Of a DNA stretch of 64,000 nt, positions 9,549-19,162 are shown piece after piece. The position numbers were made by a program, and so were the translations under genes. This DNA comes from a bacterium D16-50 (GTDB taxonomy: Bacteria; Bacillota; Clostridia; Lachnospirales; Lachnospiraceae). Position 1 is the first letter of the stretch. Every line of letters begins with the position of its first letter. The notes below the pieces were generated by a model. The model was not told the DNA's origin and ran no database searches. It saw only the letters and a program-made list of their open reading frames with translations. The stretch lies in assembly GCA_003612485.1 (NCBI GenBank), contig RAZA01000006.1, forward strand, positions 1 to 64,000, written 5' to 3'.

Positions 9549-11728
9549 ATGTGGAAAAAACTGCAGAAATTCAGGAGCCGGATTGGGGATCAGGACTTTC
9601 TGCTGAAGCTGTTTCTGAGCTTTGGCATATTATTTGCCGGATTTTTGATGCTGGTGCATGTCTTCTTCGTGAATCTCAATATCGTAGCCAAGGAAGAGGC
9701 GGTGGCCCAGTGCGGTGAACGCTTCAGAAAGGATACGGAAGAGCTCAACGATACCTTTCAGAACATATATAGGAACGGAATTGCCCTATTGCAGGATGAT
9801 CTGGTAGCGTTGAACGTAAAGGACTATGAGGAGCTTACCATAGAAAACAGAATGGCGCTGCCCAATGTACTGCAGCTGCTGGCAAACCTCACCGTCAGGG
9901 AGAAAAGCGTCCTGCACGCTTATCTCTTTGCTGATGACAAAAAGTCTTTCTGGAGAGCGGCATCTATGATACGGAAGCCTTTTTCGGGCAGTTTCACAAA
10001 TACTTGTCTCTGGATCTTCGGGGCGCCGTCGAGGAGGGGCTGAAGACGGATGCCATGCTTCTGCTGATGCCTACAAAGTTGCAGAAATTGAACAAGTCGT
10101 CCCTTGTGATGCCCATGGTTTTTGCCCGTCAGGGAAGCAGTATTGTTCTGGTGCAGGATATCGAGCTTTTGGAGATCGGAAATATCGTATCGGGACACAG
10201 CGAGAGCTATCAGGACTTTTTCATCACCTGCAGCGACAGAGTCATCTATCAAAGCAGCAATGAGGCGAAGGAGCTTTCCTGGTATCTGTCGCCTTCCTTT
10301 ACGGAGGAGAAGGGGGTGGTTTTTCAGGAAAGCATTCTGTATGATATGAAGGTGTACTGCATCATTGACTTTGAGGCTCTGGAACAGGAAATATCGCAGA
10401 AATACCAGCATGTGACGAATCTGTATGCATTGTTTTTCATTGTGATTTTCTTTTTGATTGTCTGGATGAGCCTTAGGCTGTACAATCCCATTCTGAATCT
10501 GAAAAAGATTATCCTGAACGAGAACCGGAAGCTGCTGGAGAGTTACCACAAGACCAATCTGGAGAAAATGGTCTTTTACAACCAATATCCCGTATCCGAG
10601 GCAGAGCGGGAGAAGCTGCTGGAGTCCTTATCCTTCAAAGGCTGGCTCTGCTGTGCCATGGTAGAGATCATACCGGAAAAGGCAGAGCATAATCCGCTGC
10701 TGGAATTCGACAATTCACAAAAATTCATGTTTGAGGAGACAATCAGGTATCTTCTGGAGGACATTCTGAGAAAGGCCCTGAACGCCTATGTGATTTCGAG
10801 GAATTATCTGAGCTATGTGGTGGTGATGGGGGAGGATGAAATTTCTGAGAGCCGGATTCAGGAGGCCTTTTCCGGAGTCAGGAATATATTTCAGCACGAT
10901 TATTCCTATTGCAGGATAAAGGTAGGGATGGGAGAGAGGACAAAAAACATACATGAAATACAGAAGAGCTATTTTCTGGCGGAAACCATGGCTGAATTAT
11001 ATGACAAGGATACAAAATTTCAGTTTTTTGCCTGTCGGAAGGACCAGATTACATACAGCATGAGTCTGGACAAGGAAAAGCTGACTAAGATAGAGAATGT
11101 CATAAGGACGGGGAATGAAAAGGCGCTGAAGGACATTCTGGGCCAATGGCAGGAAGAGATGAGGGAAAAGACGGTGCTGGTGCAGGAGCAGAAGCAGTTC
11201 TGGTACACGGTCTTTCGCAGGATGTGCAGGCTGGCAAGGGAGGAACGGGTGGACTTTCATGAGATAACCGGGCTGGAGGAGGACTGCTTTGCGTTCGGCA
11301 GCAGGAACGCGGCGGAGGGCCTTGGCCGCTATACGGAATATGTGGGCAGGGCGGCAGAGGGCTTGTGCGGATATTATCGCTTGAGAAGCGTGAACGTGAA
11401 GGCCAGAATGAATGAGATCATCGGCTATATCCATGAAAACTACCAGAAAAACATCGGCCTCACGGAGATTGCCGACCACTTTGGGCTTTCCCCTCATTAT
11501 ATGTCCCGGGTGTTCAAGGCCTATATGAACGTGAATCTGAGCGTCTATGTGGCAGAATACCGAATCGCAATAGCAAAAAATCTGCTGATCTCCACAGATA
11601 AGCCCATTGGCCTCATAGCGGAGGAGGTGGGGCTTCCGAGCAAGGCGACCTTTCTGCGGGTGTTTAAAAGCATTGCAGGGGTTTCTCCCACCGAGTTTCG
11701 CAGAATCAATAAGGACGTTGCTCCGTGA
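9549..11728 (+). pseudogene. Membrane sensor with AraC-type DNA-binding domain, split by a -1 frameshift
   Basis: Two overlapping reading frames make one protein of about 726 residues. The first part (9549 to about 9943) has a transmembrane segment (LFLSFGILFAGFLMLVHVFF) and the start of an extracellular sensor domain. The second part (to 11728) completes the sensor, adds a second membrane segment (LYALFFIVIFFLIVWMSL), a linker and a C-terminal AraC double helix-turn-helix (IADHFGLSPHYMSRVFK; GVSPTEFRRI). The frames join at an A5 run at 9939-9943: after DDKK a -1 shift gives VFLESGIYDTEAFFGQ, which continues the domain naturally. One missing A, a true mutation, or recoding are all possible. 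The start is chosen for the GGGGAGGG site before ATG 9549. It most likely regulates the adjacent importer. Confidence 0.75.
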
Positions 11729-11740
11729 AGGGGTAGAAGT

Positions 11741-11774
11741 ATAGGGATCCCCGCAGAGGGGATTCCTATTTTGT
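11741..11774 (+). terminator. Rho-independent terminator after the sensor-regulator
   Basis: ATAGGGATCCCC (11741-11752) pairs with GGGGATTCCTAT (11758-11769) with one mismatch and a five-base loop, followed by TTTTG. It closes the sugar-import unit. Confidence 0.65.
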
Positions 11775-11852
11775 CATATTCATTGTTGCGTCAGCGGTCT
11801 GAATCCGATATACTGAAGATATGTTATACTGTTTCGTATGGAGGAGATGGAC

Positions 11853-13589
11853 ATGAAGATGAAAAAATACCATATACTGATCTCGGTTTGTATGGCGGCG
11901 GTCTGGATATTTCTCATCAACAGATTTGCAGGGATCGTATTTGAGACCAATGACGATCGCATGATAACGGAGATCTTTTCGGGTGCCATGACGGGTGCTC
12001 CGGAGGCTCATGCGTATTATGTAGACTATATACTCGGCTTTATACTCTCGTCCCTTTATAGCATCACTGCCGATGTGCCATGGTATGGAGGAATGCTGGC
12101 GCTGTTTCAGCTCTTGTGCTGGTTTTTCATTGCGGACGCTTTTTTGTCCCGGTGTGAAAACAAAAGGGATGTGCTTTTCTCCCTTCTGTGCTGCGGCGTC
12201 TTGTATGGGGCGGGGTTTTACATTGTATCCAGTATTCAGTTCACCTCCACGGCTGCCATGCTGGCCATAACCGGATATGTGTGCCTTTTGCTCTATCCTC
12301 AGGGAAAAGGCCGATACATTCTTTTTCTGATGTTTGAGCTTCTGGCTTATCTGCTGCGCAGCGATGCAATGCTTATGATTCAGCCGCTGGGCGTTCTGAC
12401 GTTTACGGCCTTTTATTTCATGAAAAATAAGCTGTATCGGATCAAAGGCCTTTCTGTTAAGGAATGGATGGGGAAGTGCCGCCCGCTGTTTTATACTGCG
12501 GGGATTTTGCTTGGCATTCTGGCTCTGGGCAAGGGCAGCTATCTTATTTTCTACAGCAGTGAGGGATGGAAAGAGTATGAAAAGGTCATCGGCGCTCTCA
12601 TGGACATTACGGATTATGCCGACATTCCTGATTATGAAGATGTGGCTGATATTCTGGAAAAATACGGTGTGACGGAAAAACAGTACAGTGCCTTCGGCCA
12701 GTATATGATGATAGAGGAAAATCTTTCGGGAGACTGTCTGCTGGAAGTTGCGGAAGTGGCCGGCCGGCAGGAGATACGGCCGGAGCTGTCTCAGCTGGGC
12801 AGAGGACTTTTGGAAAGCTATACCACCCAAGAATATTGGAACCTGAATCTGCTCCTTCTGGCAGCGTGGGCAGTTCTGCTTTTTGCGGTTTTTTGGAGGA
12901 AAGCCTACGGATTCCTGCTTTCTCTGGGAGGAATTCTTCTGGCGAGAAGCGGGCTGTGGGCCTATCTGATCTATGGGGGCAGGATGCCTCCGCGGGTGAT
13001 GGTTCCTCTGTATCTGGGCGAGATAACTATGCTGCTGTGCCTATTGCTTTTGATCGTCGGAAGGGAGCGGCCAGTATGCTCTGCAGGCACAAAAAGGTCT
13101 GCGCTGGAATTATGCCTGCCTCTGCTTTTGGTTCTGGCGCTTCTGCCCTTCGGCGCCTATACGTTCCGGTCACAGTACAGGCATCTTTCTGAAAAGAACG
13201 CTGTGGAAGAGGTCTACTTCAAAGGCATGGAGGATATGATTTCCTATTGTGACAGCCATCCGGACAAAAGGTTTTTCATTGATGCCAGCTCGCTGATCTA
13301 TTATAGGGGAAGCGCCTTCGAGACACAGATATTCAGACAAAGGAATGCGGTGGCTACAGGCTGCTGGTATGCCGGCTCTCCGGGCTTCCTGAGGCGTCTG
13401 AAGGATTATTTCGCTGATTGTGAGACCATATATCTGGTCGCCTCCGCCCATATGGGGCCTCAGTCTGCCGCGGTGGTCTCCTATCTGGAGGAGCGTCTCG
13501 GCACTGAGGCCCGGCTGGAGGAAAGCTTTACGGTTTCCAATGGCGGGGAATATCTGGTCTATGCCTTCCGGCTGCCCGGAGGGAGATGA
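11853..13589 (+). CDS. Polytopic membrane protein of unknown function, possibly GT-C glycosyltransferase-like
   Basis: A protein of 578 residues with roughly ten hydrophobic segments and a C-terminal soluble part of about 130 residues. After the first segment comes FETNDDRMITEIFSG, an acidic extracytoplasmic loop like the first loop of GT-C glycosyltransferases; this is a weak resemblance. The start is chosen at 11853 because GGAGGAG (11840-11846) sits six bases before it; the earlier ATG codons at 11838 and 11847 overlap that site. It has its own transcription unit between a terminator and the convergent prs gene. I do not recognise a named family. A second protein of similar style is encoded at 52731-54185. 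Confidence 0.7.
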   Translation: MKMKKYHILISVCMAAVWIFLINRFAGIVFETNDDRMITEIFSGAMTGAPEAHAYYVDYILGFILSSLYSITADVPWYGGMLALFQLLCWFFIADAFLSRCENKRDVLFSLLCCGVLYGAGFYIVSSIQFTSTAAMLAITGYVCLLLYPQGKGRYILFLMFELLAYLLRSDAMLMIQPLGVLTFTAFYFMKNKLYRIKGLSVKEWMGKCRPLFYTAGILLGILALGKGSYLIFYSSEGWKEYEKVIGALMDITDYADIPDYEDVADILEKYGVTEKQYSAFGQYMMIEENLSGDCLLEVAEVAGRQEIRPELSQLGRGLLESYTTQEYWNLNLLLLAAWAVLLFAVFWRKAYGFLLSLGGILLARSGLWAYLIYGGRMPPRVMVPLYLGEITMLLCLLLLIVGRERPVCSAGTKRSALELCLPLLLVLALLPFGAYTFRSQYRHLSEKNAVEEVYFKGMEDMISYCDSHPDKRFFIDASSLIYYRGSAFETQIFRQRNAVATGCWYAGSPGFLRRLKDYFADCETIYLVASAHMGPQSAAVVSYLEERLGTEARLEESFTVSNGGEYLVYAFRLPGGR

Positions 13590-13600
13590 CGGCCTCCCTC

Positions 13601-14785
13601 TTAGAGTTTTCCCTTCTTATACTTTGCCACCACCTTCTGGATCCTTTCGCTGGGATTCAGAAGATCGCTGATGGAGGAGTCGTGGTTCAGGGTATCGATG
13701 ATGTAGGCGATATATTTGCTCATGTCACAGTTGATGTACCAGGTCCGCTGCAGCAGTTCAGGGGTCTGGTAGATCAGGTTGGTGGTGAGCACCTTGTCGA
13801 TCAGACCGTTTTCGGCGGCCTGATCGAACTTGTCCAATCCGCCGGTGAATAGGCCGAAGGTGGCGAACACGAAGATTTTTCTGGCCTTCCGCTGCTTCAG
13901 GGCGGCGGCTACCTCCAGAACGCTGTCGCCGGAGGAGATCATATCGTCAATGATGATCATGTCCTTGCCTTCCACACTGGTGCCTAAGAATTCGTGGGCG
14001 ATGATGGGATTGCGTCCATTCACCACAGTGGTATAATCTCTGCGCTTGTAGAACATTCCCATGTCCAGACCCAGCACATTGGCGATATAGATGGCCCGGC
14101 TCATGCCGCCCTCGTCGGGACTAATGACCATCATGTGGTCTGTGTCCAGCTTCAGGCCTTCCACATTGCGCAGCAGTCCCTTGATGAACTGGTAGGCGGG
14201 CTGCACTGTCTCGAAGCCGTGGAGAGGAATCGCATTCTGTACTCTGGGATCGTGGGCGTCGAAGGTGATGATATTGTCCACGCCCATCTGCACCAGCTGC
14301 TGCAGGCCCAGAGCGCAGTCCAGAGATTCTCTGGCGGTTCGTTTGTGCTGGCGGCTCTCGTATAGGAAGGGCATAATGACGGTGATGCGTCTGGCCTTTC
14401 CGCCAACCGCCGCAATGATACGCTTCAGATCCTGAAAATGGTCGTCGGGAGACATATGATTCTCAAAGCCGCATAAGGAATAGGTCAGGGAATAGTTGCA
14501 GACATCCACCAGAAGATAGAGGTCCACGCCGCGCACGGACTCCAGAATCATGCCCTTGGCTTCGCCGGAACCGAAGCGGGGAACGGATGCCTTCAGCAGG
14601 TAGGTATCCCGCTGATAGCCGGAGAACGCAAGGGAACCCTTGTGCTCGCTTTGCCTTTCCCTGCGCCATTTCACAAGGTACTGATCGATTTTCTCCCCCA
14701 GAGGCCTGCAGCCCTCCAGCGTGATGATTCCAAGAGAGCCTACGGGAATGGTTTCCAGATTTCTTTTTTCTTCGCGGTTGCCCAT
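13601..14785 (-). CDS. prs: Ribose-phosphate pyrophosphokinase
   Basis: Makes PRPP from ribose 5-phosphate and ATP for purine, pyrimidine, NAD, His and Trp synthesis. The PRPP-binding loop is MIIIDDMISSGDS near residues 272-284, and the metal/ATP region is FDAHDPRVQNA. At 394 residues it is longer than classical Prs (about 315) and carries an extended N-terminus and internal insertions, as in a divergent clostridial subgroup. The ATG has an AAAGGAC site. The gene converges on the membrane-protein gene with an 11-base gap, where GAGGGAG and CTCCCTC (13579-13600) form a small hairpin that may terminate both transcripts. Confidence 0.92.
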   Translation of the reverse strand: MGNREEKRNLETIPVGSLGIITLEGCRPLGEKIDQYLVKWRRERQSEHKGSLAFSGYQRDTYLLKASVPRFGSGEAKGMILESVRGVDLYLLVDVCNYSLTYSLCGFENHMSPDDHFQDLKRIIAAVGGKARRITVIMPFLYESRQHKRTARESLDCALGLQQLVQMGVDNIITFDAHDPRVQNAIPLHGFETVQPAYQFIKGLLRNVEGLKLDTDHMMVISPDEGGMSRAIYIANVLGLDMGMFYKRRDYTTVVNGRNPIIAHEFLGTSVEGKDMIIIDDMISSGDSVLEVAAALKQRKARKIFVFATFGLFTGGLDKFDQAAENGLIDKVLTTNLIYQTPELLQRTWYINCDMSKYIAYIIDTLNHDSSISDLLNPSERIQKVVAKYKKGKL

Positions 14786-14857
14786 ATGAGTGTCCTTTCT
14801 TTTATTGTAAGAGTCGAATGAAGCGTCAAGGGTCTTGGGGCATCATGGGCCAAAGCC

Positions 14858-15859
14858 TCAGGTTGCCGTCTGCGTCCAGCTGCTGGCCATGCGTTTTTTT
14901 AGGATGCGGATGTCGGGACCCGTGAGCTTGCACAGCGTAAAGCTGCTGGTGATCCGGGAGAAAATACGATCGGAATACCGGTCACGGAGTTCCTCAAGAC
15001 TTAAGTTTGTGGAAATCAAGGTGGCTCGGCCACGCAGGTAGCGTTCATTGAGACAAGAAAACAGCTGTGAGGTCACGAAGCTGTTGGTGATTTCGGTGCC
15101 CAGATCATCAATGATCAGCAGGTCACAGTTATAGAAGTCTTCATACAGATCATGAAGGGCCTCCTTGGACTTTGCATCAAAGGAGTAGCGCGCCAGCGTG
15201 TCAAAAAGGCCAGGAGCGCTGAAATAGATCACGGAATGGCCCTGCTGCAGCAGCTCCTGCGCAATGCAGCCGGATAAGAAGCTCTTCCCCGTTCCTACTG
15301 TACCATAAAAAAACAGATTTCGATAGTCTTTCTTGAAGGACTGGACGAATTTTTTGCATATCTGTACCGCGGTCTCGAACCGGCGCAGATCCTCCCCCTG
15401 ATAATAATCATAGGAGAGAGAGGAAAAGTTCTCTCTGGCGATCTGCTCTTGAATGTTGGACTGGGCATAGAGTATGGAAATCTCCTGCTGCCGGAAGCAA
15501 TGGCATTTCCGGCGCATTCCATCCTCCGTGAGGATATATCCGGTATCCCGACAGTCCGGACAGTCGTAGTCGGGATCCAGATAGTCTGCAGGAAAGCCGT
15601 TCTGGATCAGAAGCTGCTTTTGGCGGGAAGCGATCTCGGTGAGCTGTCTGCGGAGAACGTCCAGCGCGTCATCGTCACCCTCCAGCATGCGCCGCGCGCT
15701 GGCTACGGAGAGGGTGCTGACGGATTCCGCCAGCTGCTGAAATTCGGGGATGGCGGCGTAGACCTCCTCCTGTCTGGAACGGCCCAGAGATCGGTGTACG
15801 TCCCTTCTGCGCTCATATTTTTTTTGGATGGCTTCATATTGAGAATTGGTGAGGGCCAC
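14858..15859 (-). CDS. DnaI/DnaC-like AAA+ helicase loader
   Basis: A 333-residue cytoplasmic ATPase. It has a zinc-ribbon-like CPDCRDTGY with a following CHCF (residues about 99-120), Walker A GTVGTGKS (about residue 188) and Walker B LLIIDDLGTE, followed by sensor-region residues typical of DnaC/DnaI. The family delivers the replicative helicase DnaB/DnaC to origin DNA together with DnaD. Translation begins at GTG (15857-15859) with AAGGAGAG upstream. It lies 38 bases downstream of the DnaD-domain gene, and both are probably read from the promoter near 17080. The pairing of DnaD and DnaI genes supports a role in primosome assembly. Confidence 0.9.
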   Translation of the reverse strand: MALTNSQYEAIQKKYERRRDVHRSLGRSRQEEVYAAIPEFQQLAESVSTLSVASARRMLEGDDDALDVLRRQLTEIASRQKQLLIQNGFPADYLDPDYDCPDCRDTGYILTEDGMRRKCHCFRQQEISILYAQSNIQEQIARENFSSLSYDYYQGEDLRRFETAVQICKKFVQSFKKDYRNLFFYGTVGTGKSFLSGCIAQELLQQGHSVIYFSAPGLFDTLARYSFDAKSKEALHDLYEDFYNCDLLIIDDLGTEITNSFVTSQLFSCLNERYLRGRATLISTNLSLEELRDRYSDRIFSRITSSFTLCKLTGPDIRILKKRMASSWTQTAT

Positions 15860-15897
15860 GTCTGCTCTCCTTTTCTAATAGGGATAGAACGTTTTCG

Positions 15898-17019
15898 TCA
15901 GTTGCTCAACAGCTCCTGCTCTAAAGCCTCGAAATCGTAGGTGTTCTGGGTGAACTGGTTGAAGCGGTTGGCGGGCTGTTTCGGAGCGGGCTTCTTCCGC
16001 TGCTGGTATTGGCTGTCTATCTTTGCAATGTCGGATTTGTGGTGTACGTCCTGACGCTTCCAGCTGCTCAAGATCCCCTCTGCGTACTCGAAGCGATGCT
16101 TGTCCGTTGCCAGAACAGTGCGCTGGCAGGCCTCCACGATAATGTCGGTGGAAAAGCCGTAATCCTTTGTCCAGCGGGTGATGTACTCCATCTCCTTCAC
16201 CGTAGGCGAGGCATCTTTTCCCAGACCGTTCATAATGGTATAGACATTCTTGTCGTACCGGGAGGATGCCTTTTGGGCCTGCTTAGGAGTGGTAATGCCG
16301 GACTCTGCCCAGTTCACGGCCACCCTTTCTATGTATTTGAAGTCCTTTTTTCCTCTGTCCACACAATATTGAATCAAATAGTCGATCAGATCGTCGGAAA
16401 AGCGCAGCACGTCCGTGAAATATAGGATGGTCTTTATCTCCGAGGGCGTCAGGGGCTTTCCGATATAAGACTCCGCGATGGACAAAAGCAGCACGGTTTC
16501 CTGACGGGACTTGAATTCCCGAAGCTGGTCGGCGGAATAGGAAGGCTTCTCGTAAGGTGAAGACTCCTGCGGCGTCTCTTGGGACGGGGGCATGGGGGCT
16601 TCCTGAGAGCGCAAGGCCGAAAATGCTTTGGAGCTCCCAAGCTCCGGGGAGGGCGAGGACGCCGGCAGGGGAATGAAGGAAGGCTCCGGCTGGGGCACAG
16701 AGACGGCTTTGTCCTTGTCATTTCCTGAAAGATCCCGTATATGGATGCCCGCCAGATTTTTGCCGCTGTCGTAGTCAAGATCAAGGAGCCGCTGCTTTTC
16801 CCAGTATTTAAGCGCCCGGAGAATATCCTTTTCCGTATGGTTGAACTTGTCTGCGATGTCGGATACGCTGGTGGCCTCACGGGCATTCATCATGCGGAGA
16901 AGATAGAGGTAGACCTTTATCTGGGCATCGTTTGCATCCTTCATATATTCATCGATAAACAAGTTGGACACTACGGTAGCATCTACATAATTGGATTGAT
17001 AAATCGTCAAATGCGACAT
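15898..17019 (-). CDS. DnaD-domain primosome protein
   Basis: A protein of 373 residues from the ATG at 17017-17019 (MSHLTIYQSN), preceded by GGAAAGGAAAG; the longer open frame upstream has no ribosome site. The N-terminal part resembles a DnaD winged helix (LFIDEYMKDANDAQIKVYLY). A proline/serine-rich linker follows (about 120-170). The C-terminal half carries a DnaB_2/DnaD module, including ITRWTKDYGFSTDIIVEACQ and FEYAEGILSSWK. In Firmicutes such proteins remodel DNA at initiation and recruit the helicase loader. A candidate promoter with extended -10 TGC-TATACT is at 17080-17085. The DnaA-box cluster lies 70-216 bases further upstream. Confidence 0.88.
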   Translation of the reverse strand: MSHLTIYQSNYVDATVVSNLFIDEYMKDANDAQIKVYLYLLRMMNAREATSVSDIADKFNHTEKDILRALKYWEKQRLLDLDYDSGKNLAGIHIRDLSGNDKDKAVSVPQPEPSFIPLPASSPSPELGSSKAFSALRSQEAPMPPSQETPQESSPYEKPSYSADQLREFKSRQETVLLLSIAESYIGKPLTPSEIKTILYFTDVLRFSDDLIDYLIQYCVDRGKKDFKYIERVAVNWAESGITTPKQAQKASSRYDKNVYTIMNGLGKDASPTVKEMEYITRWTKDYGFSTDIIVEACQRTVLATDKHRFEYAEGILSSWKRQDVHHKSDIAKIDSQYQQRKKPAPKQPANRFNQFTQNTYDFEALEQELLSN

Positions 17020-17154
17020 TGCTGACACTTTCCTTTCCGGCCTCATGAGTGCTGAAGGGCTTTGCTTCACGGTAGACAAAGTATAGCACAAGGCCTTTGA
17101 AAAGAAAATAGACAATTTCCCTAAAACCATATGAGCTCAAAAAAGCCATTCAAA

Positions 17155-17301
17155 TGTGGAAAATGTGGATATTGTGGACAAAATCGGGAATAGGCTTCCG
17201 TATCCAAGAAAAAATAGGAAAAATTATCCACAGTCAAGAACCGGAATATCCACAGCTCTGCCGGCGCATACTGAGACGATGAATGTGGAAAGTGTGGATA
17301 A
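17155..17301. promoter_or_regulatory. Cluster of seven DnaA-box-like 9-mers
   Basis: Relative to TTATCCACA and its complement TGTGGATAA, the boxes are: TGTGGAAAA 17155-17163, TGTGGATAT 17164-17172, TGTGGACAA 17173-17181, TTATCCACA 17224-17232 (perfect), ATATCCACA 17246-17254, TGTGGAAAG 17284-17292 and TGTGGATAA 17293-17301 (perfect). The first three and the last two are directly abutted head to tail. Two match perfectly, four have one mismatch and one has two. The cluster fills the gap between the murC stop and the dnaD promoter. DnaA binding here would be expected to affect transcription of the primosome genes or to titrate DnaA. It is probably not oriC, since dnaA and dnaN are absent. Confidence 0.8.
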
Positions 17302-18681
17302 TTAGTTTCCCAGCAGGCTTTCCCCGATTTTCTGTATATCTCCTGCCCCCATAGTTATCAACAGATCATCCTTTATGCAATTTTCCAGCAGAAAGTTTTC
17401 GATCTCGTCGAAGGTGGGAAAATAGTAGCATTCCGTACCCAGAGCCTGCACCTCCTGCCGGAGAAGCTCCGAGCTGACTCCCAGCGTGTCTGTCTCTCTG
17501 GCGGGGAAAATGTCGGCCAGCACCACTTTGTCCGCCAGAGTCAGGGCCTTTGCGAATTCTTTGAGGAAAGCTTTGGTTCTGGTATAGGTGTGGGGCTGGA
17601 AGACGCACCACAGCGTCCTATGAGGATACTTTCCGGCGGTATTCAAGGTGGCGGCAATCTCCGTGGGATGATGGGCGTAGTCATCTATGACGGTAACTCC
17701 GCCCACGGCGCCCTTATGCTCGAAGCGCCGGTGAGTGCTGGTATAGCTGTGGAGGGCTTCGCTGATCACTTCCCAAGGGATGTTCAGCCGGTCTCCAAGG
17801 GCTGCGGCGGCCAGAGCGTTGTGAACATTGTGCTCGCCGGGAACCTGCAGGGAGAGTGTGTGCTCCGCTCCGTCCGGCCCCTGCAAAATGAAGCTGGGAC
17901 GGGCCAGAGCGTCGTAGCTGATCTGCGCGGGGTGATAGTCGGCTTCCTTTCCGGGGCCGAAGGTGACTACGGCACAGCGCAGACCGTCGGTGATCTCTTC
18001 CAGATTGGGAATCTGGCTGTTGATGATAAGACAGCCATCGTCCGGCAGCAGCTGGGCATATTTGCGGAAGGAGCTGCGTATGTCCGCCAGATCCTTGAAA
18101 AAGTCCATGTGATCCTCCTCGATGTTCAGAATCACGCCGATCTTGGGAGAGAAGTTCAGAAAGCTGTTGGTGTATTCACAGGCCTCTGTCACGAAATATT
18201 CGGACCTTCCGATGCGCAGGTTGCCGCCTATGGCATTGAGGCTGCCCCCCACAAGGAGGGTGGGATCCGTGCCTGCATGCAGCAGGATCTCGCTGACCAT
18301 GGAGGTGGTCGTAGTCTTTCCGTGGGTGCCGCTGATGCCGATGGGGATCTGATAATGCTCCATGATCTGTCCCATGAGCTGGCCTCTGGTGAGGCAGGGG
18401 ATCTGCCTTTGGTGGGCAGCCGCGTATTCCGGGTTGTCGGGATGGATGGCGGCGGTGAAGATCACGCAGTCGATATGGTCAGTAATATTTTCGGCCCGAT
18501 GTCCGTAGAAAACGGTGACGCCCTTGGCTTCCAGAGCGGAAGTCTGGGCGCTGCGGGCCTTGTCGGAGCCGGACACCTGAAAGCCTGCGTCCGCCAGCAG
18601 CTCCGCCAGAGCGCTCATGCTGATGCCGCCAATGCCTACGAAATATATGGAGGAGGGATTGGAAAAGTCGATCTTGTACAT
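17302..18681 (-). CDS. murC: UDP-N-acetylmuramate--L-alanine ligase
   Basis: Cytoplasmic ATP-dependent ligase that adds L-alanine to UDP-MurNAc, the first amino-acid step of peptidoglycan stem-peptide synthesis. The 459 residues match the family length. Visible motifs are the N-terminal Rossmann VGIGGISMSALAELL (15-29), the ATP loop GTHGKTTTT (118-126), NIEEDHMDFF, and the C-terminal DDYAHHPTEI. Its stop codon abuts the DnaA-box cluster. The other ligases of the pathway present here, ddl and murF, are 40 kb away, so murC is not part of a division/cell-wall cluster. Confidence 0.96.
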   Translation of the reverse strand: MYKIDFSNPSSIYFVGIGGISMSALAELLADAGFQVSGSDKARSAQTSALEAKGVTVFYGHRAENITDHIDCVIFTAAIHPDNPEYAAAHQRQIPCLTRGQLMGQIMEHYQIPIGISGTHGKTTTTSMVSEILLHAGTDPTLLVGGSLNAIGGNLRIGRSEYFVTEACEYTNSFLNFSPKIGVILNIEEDHMDFFKDLADIRSSFRKYAQLLPDDGCLIINSQIPNLEEITDGLRCAVVTFGPGKEADYHPAQISYDALARPSFILQGPDGAEHTLSLQVPGEHNVHNALAAAALGDRLNIPWEVISEALHSYTSTHRRFEHKGAVGGVTVIDDYAHHPTEIAATLNTAGKYPHRTLWCVFQPHTYTRTKAFLKEFAKALTLADKVVLADIFPARETDTLGVSSELLRQEVQALGTECYYFPTFDEIENFLLENCIKDDLLITMGAGDIQKIGESLLGN

Positions 18682-19162
18682 ATATGTGCATCTCCTTTTT
18701 TGCTTTGTCTGTTTTGGTTGCGTTTTTGTTTCTTTCCTTTGCCGCCCTATGTCAGCTTTTTTTGTCTGCGCCGGATGGCGGGAAGAGGCCGTGGGGGCCG
18801 GTGGAAATATCCTTCCATTGTAATATTATACCTGCGGCAATGGGGTTTTATGCCATTATTATAATCGCAATCCTCGGAAAAGACAAATGGAATCTTGGGG
18901 GAAGCCGCGAATTCTTCTTGTGAGATTTATGTCCGGCGATATGAATTTGATTCCATTGGTATAAATAGACAAAAAATCTTGGACAAAATGTGAAAAATGT
19001 AAATTTCGTGCGAAAATGTCACAAGCTGTTTCATTTTCATGAAGAGTATGATACAATGTTAAAAAGAGGGCAGCCGCTGGAAGCGCTGCCGAAATTGAGT
19101 GCGCCGATGCCGATTGTCAGAAAGGAAAGGCATGGGACACGGGTTTTGACCGAGGTGAATTC
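18682..19162. promoter_or_regulatory. Divergent promoter region of murC and glgC
   Basis: No gene lies in these 481 bases. On the minus strand TTGTCT (18881-18886) and TATAAT (18858-18863) are 17 bases apart and could drive murC with a long leader of about 170 bases. On the plus strand an extended -10, TGA-TACAAT (19049-19057), with a weak -35 near 19029, precedes glgC. No leader structure of a known riboswitch class was recognised. Confidence 0.55.

Noticed and set aside
11766..12830. A 354-codon minus-strand frame across the membrane-protein gene
   Set aside because: No start signal or domain, and the plus-strand product has consistent membrane topology.
17155..17301. Chromosomal origin of replication
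   Set aside because: DnaA boxes are dense, but dnaA, dnaN and an obvious AT-rich unwinding stretch are absent; a regulatory or titration cluster is a better fit.
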